A DNA stretch of 64,000 nucleotides from Maritimibacter sp. (GTDB lineage: Bacteria > Pseudomonadota > Alphaproteobacteria > Rhodobacterales > Rhodobacteraceae): NCBI GenBank assembly GCA_002695005.1, contig NZNT01000029.1, forward strand, positions 1-64,000. The letters are read 5' to 3'. Made by a program: the position numbers and the translations under genes. This document shows, in pieces, positions 10,644 to 18,305 of the stretch. How positions within the stretch are numbered: the stretch's first letter is position 1; each line of letters begins with the position of its first letter. The notes beneath the pieces were generated by a model, which was not told the origin of the DNA, ran no database searches, and worked only from the letters and a program-made list of their open reading frames with translations.

Positions 10644-10688
10644 TTGACATCGGATAGCGGCCCGGAAAAGGTGGTTTGATATTGGATA
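10644..10688. promoter_or_regulatory. 13-bp direct repeat upstream of the 10718 gene
   Basis: TTGACATCGGATA (10644-10656) and TTGATATTGGATA (10676-10688) differ at two positions and are 32 bp apart, about three helical turns. They lie in the divergent intergenic region 10542-10717 and are possible binding sites for an OmpR-type winged-helix protein such as the one encoded at 10983. Function is inferred. Confidence 0.4.
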
Positions 10689-10717
10689 ACACCGGGTCCG
10701 GGCGCATCTGTACGCGC

Positions 10718-11011
10718 ATGAAAACACTATTTCTTTCCACGGCCTTCGCGGCCGCCACCCTGCTCGCCCAGACGGCGGGCGCGGCCTGCTATGCCGACTA
10801 CAAGGCCAAGCAGGACAACCCCCTGAAACTGCACTACGGTATCATCGAACTGCCCGATGTGGCCTGCGCGTCGCGCGACGCCGCCGCCCCCGAAGTGGCC
10901 CGGCGAATCGCGACCGATGGCTGGGCGCTTCTCAACGTGGTGTCGCTGTTCGACGTGTCGGAACTTGAGCAAAGGAAAGATAGTGCCGGAGACTTCTTCC
11001 TTCGCTACTGA
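10718..11011 (+). CDS. Small secreted hypothetical protein
   Basis: Not assigned to a family. The 97-residue product starts MKTLFLSTAFAAATLLA at 10718, a clear signal peptide cleaved near AGAAC. The mature part has two Cys (ACYADYK and VACASRD) and the phrase DGWALLNVVSLFD, which resembles short beta-strand domains found in other small bacterial proteins. The last 29 bp overlap the start of the winged-helix gene, so translation of the two may be coupled. Confidence 0.7.
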   Translation: MKTLFLSTAFAAATLLAQTAGAACYADYKAKQDNPLKLHYGIIELPDVACASRDAAAPEVARRIATDGWALLNVVSLFDVSELEQRKDSAGDFFLRY

Positions 11012-11687
11012 GGCGAAATTCACCGGGCCCCGCGTGGTGGCGCTGGGGATCGCGGCGATCGTCCTGATCCTCGCCGTCGCGGCCGTGTTCCTGTTCCTCA
11101 ACCTGCCCGACGCCAACGCCTTCAACGCGCGGGTGGAGCAGCTTTTCGTCGAGAACGACGCGCTCACCGGCGAGGCCGAGATCAAGCTGCTGGAAATCCT
11201 CGCGCAATCCGGCACCGCGTTTTCCGACACGCTGACGAGTTACCGGGTGGTGATCTTCGTCCTGATGCTGTTCGCCACCGCGCTCCTCGTCGCGGCGCTC
11301 GTGTTCCTCGTGGTGATCGTCGCGATGAACCGCCGGATGAGCGAGATCGAGCGGGCGGGCATTCAGGTGAACTCCCTCATCATCAGCCGGGAGGAGCGGA
11401 CGGTCTACCTCAACAACATGGAGTTTTCGCTGACCGAGGCCGCCATCGAAACCCTCTCGGTGCTGGCCGAGGCGCGGATGGACGATGACGTGCTGACCGG
11501 GGCCGAGCTCGAGGCGGTGATCTCGGGCCGCCACGCGTCGGATTGCGAAGAGGCAGCGGGCGCGACCCGGATCAAACGCCTGCGCGACGCGCTCGGCAAT
11601 CAGCTCATGTCGGAACTGTTGGTCAAGACCATCGCCCGGCGCGGCTACATGCTCTCCATCGACAAGGGCGTGATCCGGATGGTGTGA
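10983..11687 (+). CDS. Membrane-anchored winged-helix DNA-binding protein
   Basis: A 234-residue protein starting with GTG at 10983, preceded by AAAGGAAAG as ribosome site and overlapping the previous gene. Residues about 15-40 form one transmembrane helix. A loop of about 48 residues follows (probably periplasmic). A second helix (VVIFVLMLFATALLVAAL...) ends with NRR, placing the C-terminus in the cytoplasm. The C-terminal 100 residues match an OmpR-type winged helix: short beta strands (RTVYLNNMEFSLTEAAIETL), a recognition-helix region (ATRIKRLRDALGNQL) and a wing (TIARRGYMLSID). ToxR/CadC-type regulators have the opposite order, so this is an inverted arrangement. Signal and targets are unknown. 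Confidence 0.75.
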   Translation: MPETSSFATEAKFTGPRVVALGIAAIVLILAVAAVFLFLNLPDANAFNARVEQLFVENDALTGEAEIKLLEILAQSGTAFSDTLTSYRVVIFVLMLFATALLVAALVFLVVIVAMNRRMSEIERAGIQVNSLIISREERTVYLNNMEFSLTEAAIETLSVLAEARMDDDVLTGAELEAVISGRHASDCEEAAGATRIKRLRDALGNQLMSELLVKTIARRGYMLSIDKGVIRMV

Positions 11688-11696
11688 ACGGGGCGC

Positions 11697-11930
11697 TCAG
11701 TCGACCCCGGCCGCATTCTTCCGCAAGGCGATGAACGCCGCCATGATGTGCTGCGCCCGCGATTGCCCGAGCGCGCCGAAATTTTCCATGTGCTGTTCGA
11801 GATGGGCAATCGTGTGCTCTTGCCCGGCCCCCGCGAGCATGGCAGCGTTGAACGCCGCATCAATGCCGACGAGAAGCGCCATCTCGGTTTCAGAGAGGTC
11901 TTCCTGTAGTTTCGCGAAATCCACCTGCAT
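11697..11930 (-). CDS. Small helical hypothetical protein
   Basis: Not recognised. It is 77 residues long, acidic and predicted mostly alpha-helical (MQVDFAKLQEDLSETEMALL ...), without a signal peptide or Cys. A GGAG ribosome site lies 8 nt before the ATG at 11930, which supports a real gene. It ends 9 bp from the convergent winged-helix gene. The pattern AHLEQHMENFG followed by IMAAFIALRK suggests a helical-hairpin protein. Confidence 0.6.
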   Translation of the reverse strand: MQVDFAKLQEDLSETEMALLVGIDAAFNAAMLAGAGQEHTIAHLEQHMENFGALGQSRAQHIMAAFIALRKNAAGVD

Positions 11931-11966
11931 CGAACTGCTCCATTCTGTTGAACCGGCAGCCTAGCA

Positions 11967-12593
11967 TCAATCGGCGCGCCCGGCCCGCTCGAACCCCCAC
12001 ATCAGCGCGAATTGCGCGAGCCAGTAGGTCGGCCAGACAAGGATCGCCCCGGCAAAGCCGCCGTCATACAGGAACAGGTTGGTGGCGAGCAGCGAATCCG
12101 ACACGATGAACAACGCGGCGCCGGCGAGCAGCACCGCGAACTGCGGCCCCCGCGCCCGGCTGAGCGCGGCCAGCCCCATCCCGATGATGACGAGGATATA
12201 GGCCATGACCGGGATGCGCAGATCCCCTGCGCCGTCCCAAAGGACAAAGGCCATGCCAAGGCCATAGACCACCAAAAGACCCATCGGCAGCGCCCGGATC
12301 TGCGTGGGCAGCTTCAGAAACAGCACGATGTAGAGCACATGGGCCAGCGCAAAGGCCCCCATGCCGCCCATGAACCAAAGCTCGCTCGGGCGGCTCAGGC
12401 AGAAATCCCCCACCGCCCCCAGCGCCAGCGCACCGACGAGGAGCCAGCGGCCCGTTGGCACCACCGACAGCGCGAGCAGCGCCACTGCCGCGGTCTTGAC
12501 CAGCGAATTGATCAGCGACCCGTCGCCCCCGACCGGCGCCGCGACCCAGTAGACCAGCGCGATGAGCGCCGATGCAATGCGAAGATAGATCAT
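11967..12593 (-). CDS. YhhN-family membrane protein (lysoplasmalogenase-like)
   Basis: Integral membrane protein of 208 residues with seven to eight hydrophobic segments. The YhhN pattern shows in LGAVGDFCLS, FMGGMGAFALAHVLYI and VSDSLLATNLF. Eukaryotic TMEM86 members hydrolyse lysoplasmalogens; the bacterial substrate is not established, so only the family is claimed. It is transcribed on the minus strand, immediately downstream of the tRNA-Arg gene in the transcription direction. Confidence 0.85.
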   Translation of the reverse strand: MIYLRIASALIALVYWVAAPVGGDGSLINSLVKTAAVALLALSVVPTGRWLLVGALALGAVGDFCLSRPSELWFMGGMGAFALAHVLYIVLFLKLPTQIRALPMGLLVVYGLGMAFVLWDGAGDLRIPVMAYILVIIGMGLAALSRARGPQFAVLLAGAALFIVSDSLLATNLFLYDGGFAGAILVWPTYWLAQFALMWGFERAGRAD

Positions 12594-12693
12594 CCCGTCC
12601 TCCCTCGCCCAAGCCTAGCAACACCACATCGCGAACGCCCACGCATTTCGCATGCGCCGTGGCGTCAGCCTTGGTGGATCTGGCGGAGAGGAC

Positions 12694-12770
12694 TGGCGAT
12701 CCCGGCAGGATTCGAACCTGCAACCTGCCCCTTAGGAGGGGGCTGCTCTATCCAGTTGAGCCACGGGACC
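12694..12770 (-). tRNA. tRNA-Arg (anticodon CCT)
   Basis: The minus strand folds as a standard cloverleaf. Acceptor arms GGTCCCG and CGGGATC pair, the D arm is GCTC...GAGC, the anticodon stem is GCCCC/GGGGC with loop CTCCTAA (anticodon CCT), and the T arm is GCAGG-TTCGAAT-CCTGC. The CCA end is encoded (12696-12694). Confidence 0.96.
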
Positions 12771-12810
12771 GCGCGCAGGGTTGATGCCCCGCGCGGCGCC
12801 GTCCGTCAAC

Positions 12811-13863
12811 TCATTCCGGGTAGGCTGCGTCCTTGGGCTTCTTGCGCAGGGTGTGGCCCCGTTCGATGGTCGGAGTCAGTTCGATCTTCTGGCCCTGCGG
12901 CCCCTCGACCCCGGCCTCGACCCGCGACGCGATGATCTCGGCGGCCTTGCGCCCGATCTCTTCGCGGCAGCTGTCCATCGTGGCCAGTTGCCGGGGCAGA
13001 CCCTTGAGCAGTTCGACCCCGTTGAACCCGGCGAGCCCCACGTCATTCGGCACGTCGACCCCGTTCTCCAGACACCACAGCAGCCCGCCGGCCCCGATCA
13101 TGTCGTTGGAATAATAAAGGAAATCGAGGTCGGGGGTGCGCTTCAGGATCGCCTCGGTCATCTCGCGGCCCTTGCCCAGCGCCGACCCGCCCTCGTAGAA
13201 TTCCTGATCCGAAATCTCCAGCCCCGCCTTGGCGAGGGCCTCGGTGAACCCTTCGAACCGTTTGCGGGCGCGGTGGTCGAGCGGCATCTTGGTGCCCAGG
13301 AACCCGATCTTGCGATACCCCGCCTTAATGATCGCCTCGGCCATCATCCGGCCCGCGCGACGGTGGCTGATCCCCACGGCCGCGTCGATCGGCGTGCCGT
13401 CGGTGTCCATGATCTCCACCACCGGGATACCCGCGCCGCGCAGCATCGCCTTGGACGCATCCGAATGCTCTAGCCCCGCGATGATGACGCCGGAGGGCCG
13501 CCACGAGAGCATCTCGTAAAGCACCTTCTCCTCACGTTCCTTGCGGTAGTTCGTGACGCCGACCACGGGCTGCAACGGCGTGTCGTCCAGCACGTCGGAA
13601 ATCGCGGTCATCACCTCGGGAAACACCATGTTCGACAGCGACGGGATGATGACGGCGACAAGGTTCACCCGCTGGCTCGCCAGCGCCCCGGCGATCTTGT
13701 TGGGCACATAGCCCAGCGCCTTGGCCGCCTCCAGCACCTTCTCCCGCGTGGCGTCCGACACGTCACCCCGATTGCGTAACACGCGGCTCACGGTCATTTC
13801 GGACACGCCCGAGGCTTCGGACACGTCGCGCAGGGTCAGGGGGCGTTTGGGGGCGTCGGCCAT
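12811..13863 (-). CDS. LacI-family transcriptional regulator
   Basis: A 350-residue repressor-type protein. Residues about 8-60 form the LacI helix-turn-helix and hinge (TLRDVSEASGVSEMTVSRVL ... KALGYVPNKIAGALAS). The rest is a periplasmic-binding-protein-like sensor domain, with IPSLSNMVF, DHRARKRFEGF and FLYYSNDMIGAGG regions typical of the gluconate-repressor (GntR, LacI-type) branch. No sugar-acid catabolic genes lie nearby, so targets are unknown. A GAGGAG ribosome site precedes the ATG. A palindromic sequence upstream may be its own operator. Confidence 0.9.
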   Translation of the reverse strand: MADAPKRPLTLRDVSEASGVSEMTVSRVLRNRGDVSDATREKVLEAAKALGYVPNKIAGALASQRVNLVAVIIPSLSNMVFPEVMTAISDVLDDTPLQPVVGVTNYRKEREEKVLYEMLSWRPSGVIIAGLEHSDASKAMLRGAGIPVVEIMDTDGTPIDAAVGISHRRAGRMMAEAIIKAGYRKIGFLGTKMPLDHRARKRFEGFTEALAKAGLEISDQEFYEGGSALGKGREMTEAILKRTPDLDFLYYSNDMIGAGGLLWCLENGVDVPNDVGLAGFNGVELLKGLPRQLATMDSCREEIGRKAAEIIASRVEAGVEGPQGQKIELTPTIERGHTLRKKPKDAAYPE

Positions 13864-13935
13864 TGCGGGCTCCTCATCTTGGTCAGGTCCATGTTAGGCC
13901 CCGACGTGGCGATGAAAAGCCCCTTTTTTCATGCA

Positions 13936-13964
13936 TGTTACCGGCGCTGTATTCCGCTAACATT
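13936..13964. promoter_or_regulatory. Candidate operator upstream of the lacI-family gene
   Basis: Inverted repeat ATGTTA-N17-TAACAT, 73-101 bp before the regulator's start codon. The left half, ATGTTACCGG, resembles the half-site of gluconate-type LacI operators. Autoregulation is inferred. Confidence 0.4.
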
Positions 13965-13980
13965 TCAGGGGCGAAATTGC

Positions 13981-14589
13981 CTAGTTGGACCGCACGCAGC
14001 TCAACTCTGCCTCGTTCGGCGAGGGTTCGGTATAGAGCGCCTCGTCCCCCTTCACCCAGATCGAGCGGCCGAAGCTGGCCTCGTAGCGCGACCCGGACGC
14101 CGATGGCGTGAGCGACCCGGCATCCACCGTGTCGCCCCGCTCGATCCGCACCGAGGGCAGCTCGGTGTCGAAATACGTCGTCACCACTTCGTTCGCCGGG
14201 TTGCCGTCGCAGGTCCAGACATCCGTTCCGGTCGGTTCGGCCAGCATCCACGTCGCGACCAGTTCGCCTTCGCGCCTGAGATAGGCGTCGCGGATGCAGC
14301 CGGTCAGGTCGTCGGATTTCCAGCATTCGTCGCGCCCGCCGATCCAGCCGCGCTGGGAGGCTTTCAACTCCGCGACCGCCGCCTCCGCACCCGCATCCAT
14401 CCCGCCTGCGGCGTCCAGCACGGCGCCGTAGACATCCGCAAGCCGCCGGTCGAGCGCGGCGAGGTCGGCGTTTTCGCAAATGGCGATCTCGGCGTCGTGT
14501 TCAGCCTTGGCGCAATCGAAGGTGGGGCCGTCCTGCGCGTGAGCGGCGACGGGAACACACAGGGCAACGAGGGACAGGATACGAATCAT
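13981..14589 (-). CDS. Exported LprI-MliC fusion, predicted lysozyme inhibitor
   Basis: A 202-residue protein starting MIRILSLVAL at 14589, with a signal peptide ending near AHAQ. Residues about 22-110 match the DUF1311/LprI pattern (FDCAKAEHDAEIAIC ... LADVYGAVL ... WIGGRDECW). Residues about 125-195 match MliC/PliC inhibitors of C-type lysozyme (VWTCDGN ... ASGSRYEAS ... SIWVKGDEALY). Cys pairs fit periplasmic disulfides. Both families inhibit lysozyme, so the fusion probably protects peptidoglycan. The longer start at 14613 would disrupt the signal peptide. Confidence 0.82.
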   Translation of the reverse strand: MIRILSLVALCVPVAAHAQDGPTFDCAKAEHDAEIAICENADLAALDRRLADVYGAVLDAAGGMDAGAEAAVAELKASQRGWIGGRDECWKSDDLTGCIRDAYLRREGELVATWMLAEPTGTDVWTCDGNPANEVVTTYFDTELPSVRIERGDTVDAGSLTPSASGSRYEASFGRSIWVKGDEALYTEPSPNEAELSCVRSN

Positions 14590-14600
14590 GGTGGGACCTC

Positions 14601-14623
14601 TAGGCTCTGACACCCCGAGCCTA
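14601..14623. repeat. Perfect inverted repeat between IMPase and lysozyme-inhibitor genes
   Basis: TAGGCTC (14601-14607) and GAGCCTA (14617-14623) with a 9-nt loop. It lies 11 bp upstream of the inhibitor start. It could be a weak terminator or a protein-binding site; no T tract is present. Confidence 0.4.
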
Positions 14624-14635
14624 CCCGATTTCGCG

Positions 14636-15412
14636 TCAAAGGAGCCGCGCGATCAGCCCTTCCTGCACGGCAACGCCCCCGGCGACCACGCCGTTCACCT
14701 GTGGGTGCCGGTTGTTGAAGGCCAGCGCCCCGCCCTTTCGGTCGGTCACGCGCCCGCCCGCCTCAGCCACGAGCAGCGCCCCGGCGGCCACGTCCCATTC
14801 CCATGTCGCGCGCAGGGTCAGCATCGCGTCCTTGCGCCCCTCCGCCACCATCGCCATCCGGTAGGCGAGCGATGAGCGGAACTGACGCTTCACGTCGGGC
14901 ACCTCGGCATTGATCCAGTTGTGCGGCTCCATCGCGGGCCGGGCGGCCAGCACCTCGGCCTCCGTCAATCCTTCGCGGGACGAAGCCGCCATTGGCACAC
15001 CGTTCACCGTCGCGCCGCCACCGGCCACGGCCGCGTAAAGCAGGTCATGCATGGGGAGATAGACGACAGCGGCCACCGCCACCCCGCGCTCGACAACGGC
15101 GAGCGAATGGGACCACGTCGGATTGCCCTCGATGAAAGCGCGGGTGCCGTCGATCGGGTCGATGATGAACACACGGTCCGTGTCCAGCCGGTCGGTCGCG
15201 TCCGGCGTTTCCTCGGACAGCCACCCGTAGTCCGGGCGCGCGGTCCGCAGCCGGTCCTTGAGCATCTCGTCGACGGCAAGGTCGGCCTCGGTCACCGGCC
15301 CCTGATCGCCGGACTTGTCCCATGTTTTCGGGTCCTGCTTGAAGAACCCTCTCGCGATCTCTCCCGCCTCCCGCGCCGCATCAGCCAGAAGGTCGGTGTC
15401 AGCTCCCGGCAA
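14636..15412 (-). CDS. Inositol-monophosphatase-family phosphatase, CysQ-like
   Basis: A Mg-dependent phosphatase of 258 residues; likely substrates are 3'-phosphoadenosine 5'-phosphate or inositol phosphate. Motifs are GPVTEADLAVDEML (first metal ligands), DPIDGTRAFIEG (DPIDGT box) and WEWDVAAGALLVAEAGG (third ligand). The start appears to be TTG at 15412, overlapping the end of pmbA by 14 bp, which suggests translational coupling. CysQ versus inositol phosphatase cannot be settled from these motifs. Confidence 0.88.
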   Translation of the reverse strand: MPGADTDLLADAAREAGEIARGFFKQDPKTWDKSGDQGPVTEADLAVDEMLKDRLRTARPDYGWLSEETPDATDRLDTDRVFIIDPIDGTRAFIEGNPTWSHSLAVVERGVAVAAVVYLPMHDLLYAAVAGGGATVNGVPMAASSREGLTEAEVLAARPAMEPHNWINAEVPDVKRQFRSSLAYRMAMVAEGRKDAMLTLRATWEWDVAAGALLVAEAGGRVTDRKGGALAFNNRHPQVNGVVAGGVAVQEGLIARLL

Positions 15413-16745
15413 GGGTCATGCCCTCGATCAGGAGCGAGGGGACCTGCCGCGACTTGTGCGGCTCGGCATCGTTGGCCGGCACGATCCGCTTCAGCATGTC
15501 GATCAGGTTGCCCGCGATGGTGCATTCGTTGACCGGAAAGGCGATCTCGCCGTTCTCGATCCAGAACCCCGAGGCGCCGCGCGAATAGTCGCCCGTGTTC
15601 GGGTTCACCGTCGCGCCGATCAGCCCGGTGACGAGCAGCCCGGTCCCGATCTCGGCCATCAGGTCGTCCCGGCTCTTGTCCCCTTGGGTGAGCGCCACGT
15701 TCGACACGCCCGGCGACGGCGGCCCGCCGGTGCCCCGCCCCGCGTTGCCGGTGGACTCCAGTCCCAGCTTGCGCCCGGTCGCGAGGTCCAGAACCCAGCC
15801 GTTCAGCACGCCGTTCTCGACCAGCGCCCGGCGCTCGGTCGGAAGCCCCTCACCGTCGAAGGGCCGCGACCCGGTGGCGCGCACCCGCTTGGGGTCTTCG
15901 ATAAGCGACAGATGTTCGGGCAGAACCACCTCGCCCATCCGGTCGCGCAGGAAGGACGACCCGCGCACGATGGACGAGCCGTTGATGGCGGACAGCAGGT
16001 GCCCGATGATCGAGGCCGACACCCGCTCATCGAAGATGACCGGGTAACGCCCGGTATGCGGCTGGCGCGATCCCCGACGCTCCGCCGCGCGTTCGCCCGC
16101 GATGCGCCCGATCTCGTCCGCCGGGGGCAGATCCGACTGGAAGATGCGCGACTCGCCGTTGAACTCCCGCTCCATCTCGGCCCCGGTGCCGGATATCGCG
16201 GCCAGCGACACGGCCCGCGTGGTGCGCCCGTAGCCACCCGAGAATCCGTTGGAGGTGGCGAGGAAGATATCGGTGCGCCCGTAGCCCGCCGATGTCGCCT
16301 GCACCTGGCTCACGCCCTCGACCGCGAGTGCGGCCTCTTCGGCGGTGCGGGCATCGTCCTCAAGCATTTCCGGCGCGGGCTCTCCTGTCGGATCGGCCAG
16401 CTCAAGCGCCGCAAGATCCCAGTCGCGCGCGTATTGCGCGGGGTCGGCCAGCCCGATGGTCGGGTCTTCTGGCGCTTCCCGTGCCATCGCGACCGCGCGT
16501 CGGGCCATCTCGGCGATGGTCTCGGGCGCGGTGTCGGAGGCGGACACGTTCGCCTGCCGCTGCCCCACCATCACCCGCAGGCCGATATCGACCCCCTCGG
16601 AGCGTTCGGCATGTTCCAGCCGCCCCTTGAGCACGTCGATGGAAAGCGATGTTCCCGACAGGGCGAGCGCGTCTGCCGCGTCCGCACCGGCCGCCTTGGC
16701 GGCGTCGAGAAGCTGTTGGGCGAGGGTGTCGAGCGAAGCCGTCAT
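15399..16745 (-). CDS. pmbA: TldD/PmbA-family metalloprotease subunit, PmbA (TldE)
   Basis: With TldD, PmbA forms a protease that degrades unfolded peptides and matures some ribosomal peptides. The start MTASLDTLAQ at 16745 has an AAAGG ribosome site and gives 448 residues. The family pattern is visible in VDIGLRVMVGQRQANVSASD, YPVIFDERVSASIIGHL, SGFWIENGEIAFPVNECTIAGN and the C-terminal LLIEGMTLAG. As in other PmbA proteins there is no HExxxH motif; that lies in the TldD partner, which is not in the window. It is upstream of, and overlapping, the IMPase gene. Confidence 0.93.
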   Translation of the reverse strand: MTASLDTLAQQLLDAAKAAGADAADALALSGTSLSIDVLKGRLEHAERSEGVDIGLRVMVGQRQANVSASDTAPETIAEMARRAVAMAREAPEDPTIGLADPAQYARDWDLAALELADPTGEPAPEMLEDDARTAEEAALAVEGVSQVQATSAGYGRTDIFLATSNGFSGGYGRTTRAVSLAAISGTGAEMEREFNGESRIFQSDLPPADEIGRIAGERAAERRGSRQPHTGRYPVIFDERVSASIIGHLLSAINGSSIVRGSSFLRDRMGEVVLPEHLSLIEDPKRVRATGSRPFDGEGLPTERRALVENGVLNGWVLDLATGRKLGLESTGNAGRGTGGPPSPGVSNVALTQGDKSRDDLMAEIGTGLLVTGLIGATVNPNTGDYSRGASGFWIENGEIAFPVNECTIAGNLIDMLKRIVPANDAEPHKSRQVPSLLIEGMTLAGS

Positions 16746-16862
16746 GGGAAACCTTTCAATCGTTCCATCCAAGTAAACGCCGGACGGGCCACCCGCAAGG
16801 GCGGGCCTCTGGCGGCGCGTGGGACGAGCCGTTAAGGTCCCGCCGAAACAGGGAGTTCTTTC

Positions 16863-17615
16863 ATGGATATGACAGGCAAAACGGTGGTCATCACCGGCGC
16901 GTCACGCGGCATCGGCGCCGCCTCGGCACGCGTTTTCGCCGAGGCCGGGGCAAACGTGACCCTGCTCGCCCGCTCGGGCGACGCCCTCTCGGAACTGGCC
17001 GAAGAAATGGGCGACCGCGCCCTCGCGCTCGAATGCGACGTGGCCTCGTTCGAGTCCGTCCAGACTGCCGTGGACGAAACCATCGGACGGTTCGGATCGG
17101 TCGATGTGCTCATCAACAACGCGGGCGTGATCGAGCCGATTTCCAGCATGGCCGACAGCGACCCCGACGACTGGGGCCGCGTGATCGACATCAACGTAAA
17201 GGGCGTCTACCACGGCGTCCGCGCGGTGCTGCCCACGATGCAGAAGGCCGGGCGTGGCACGATCCTCACCATTTCCTCCGGCGCGGCCCACGGCGCGCTG
17301 GAGGGGTGGAGCCACTACTGCACCTCCAAGGCCGCCGTCCACATGCTCACCAAGTGCCTGCACAAGGAAGAGGCGGGGCACGGCGTCCGCGCCATCGGCC
17401 TGTCGCCCGGCACCGTCGCCACCGAAATGCAGCGCGAGATCAAGGCCTCGGGCGTGAACCCGGTGAGCCAGCTCGACTGGTCCGACCACATCCCCGCCGA
17501 CTGGCCCGCCAAGTGCCTTCTGTGGCTTTGCGGCCCGGACGGCGACGCATGGCTCGGTCAGGAGGTCTCGTTGCGTGACGAGGACGTGCGCCGCGCCGTG
17601 GGGCTGATCGCATGA
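16863..17615 (+). CDS. Short-chain dehydrogenase/reductase
   Basis: NAD(P)-dependent oxidoreductase of 250 residues with the classical SDR motifs: cofactor loop TGASRGIG near the N-terminus, NNAG, active-site Ser in TISSGAAHG and YCTSK for the catalytic Tyr and Lys. The N-terminal loop lacks a clear basic pair for NADPH, so NAD is possible. A CAGGGAG ribosome site precedes the ATG. Its stop overlaps the start of the crotonase gene (ATGA), so the pair probably works in one pathway, with a hydroxyacyl-type substrate as a guess. Confidence 0.92.
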   Translation: MDMTGKTVVITGASRGIGAASARVFAEAGANVTLLARSGDALSELAEEMGDRALALECDVASFESVQTAVDETIGRFGSVDVLINNAGVIEPISSMADSDPDDWGRVIDINVKGVYHGVRAVLPTMQKAGRGTILTISSGAAHGALEGWSHYCTSKAAVHMLTKCLHKEEAGHGVRAIGLSPGTVATEMQREIKASGVNPVSQLDWSDHIPADWPAKCLLWLCGPDGDAWLGQEVSLRDEDVRRAVGLIA

Positions 17616-18217
17616 TCCGGCTCGACCGGGACGGCGGGCTGTGGACCGCCACCATCGACCGGCCGGACAAGGCCAACTCCCTCACCCGCGACATGCTGAC
17701 GGAGCTTGCGGATTTTGCACAGGCCGCAGCCGGCGAGGCCCGGGCGCTGATCCTGACCGGCGCGGGCCGCGTGTTCTCCGCCGGGGCCGACCTCGACGAA
17801 GCGCGTGCGGGCCTCGCCACCGACCCGGTGTGGGAGCGGCTGTCGGGCGCCATTGCCGGGGCGCCGATCCTGACCATCGCGGCCCTGAACGGCACGCTCG
17901 CGGGCGGCGCGATGGGCATGGCGCTCGCCTGCGACCTGCGAATCGCGGTGCCGGGGGCGAAGTTTTTCTACCCGGTGATGAAGCTGGGCTTCCTGCCCCA
18001 GCCCTCGGACCCGAAACGGCTCGCCGCCCTCGTCGGTCCCGCGCGCGCCAAGATGATCCTGATGGCCGGGCAGAAGATCGAAGCGGCGGAGGCGCTGAAC
18101 TGGGGGCTCATCGACCGGATCGTCGACGGCGATGTCGCGGCCATGGCCCACGACCTGGCGGGCGATGCGCTGAGCGCGACGCCGGAGCATGTGGCCGGGA
18201 TCAAGGCGCTGATCTGA
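17612..18217 (+). CDS. Short enoyl-CoA hydratase/isomerase-family (crotonase) protein
   Basis: Crotonase fold of 201 residues, shorter than the usual 255-265. The oxyanion-hole regions are seen (FSAGADLDEA and AALNGTLAGGAMGMALACDLR). The Glu residues used by true hydratases are not conserved at the usual places (region KFFYPVMKLGFLPQPSDPKRL), and the C-terminal helical extension is short, so the reaction may differ from hydration. It begins inside the SDR stop codon (ATGA overlap). Confidence 0.85.
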   Translation: MIRLDRDGGLWTATIDRPDKANSLTRDMLTELADFAQAAAGEARALILTGAGRVFSAGADLDEARAGLATDPVWERLSGAIAGAPILTIAALNGTLAGGAMGMALACDLRIAVPGAKFFYPVMKLGFLPQPSDPKRLAALVGPARAKMILMAGQKIEAAEALNWGLIDRIVDGDVAAMAHDLAGDALSATPEHVAGIKALI

Positions 18218-18252
18218 CGTCGGACGCCGCTAGCGCGCCGTCCGACCCGGGC

Positions 18253-18271
18253 GAGGGGGCGCTGCCCCCTC
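18253..18271. terminator. GC-rich hairpin after the crotonase gene
   Basis: GAGGGGGC-GCT-GCCCCCTC is a perfect 8-bp stem with a 3-nt loop, 35 bp after the stop of the 17612 gene. There is no T tract, so it may be a rho-assisted end or an RNA-stabilising stem. Similar elements are common between genes in this family, from memory. Confidence 0.5.
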
Positions 18272-18305
18272 GCGCTCCCCCGAGGTATTTCCGGACCAGA
18301 GAAGA

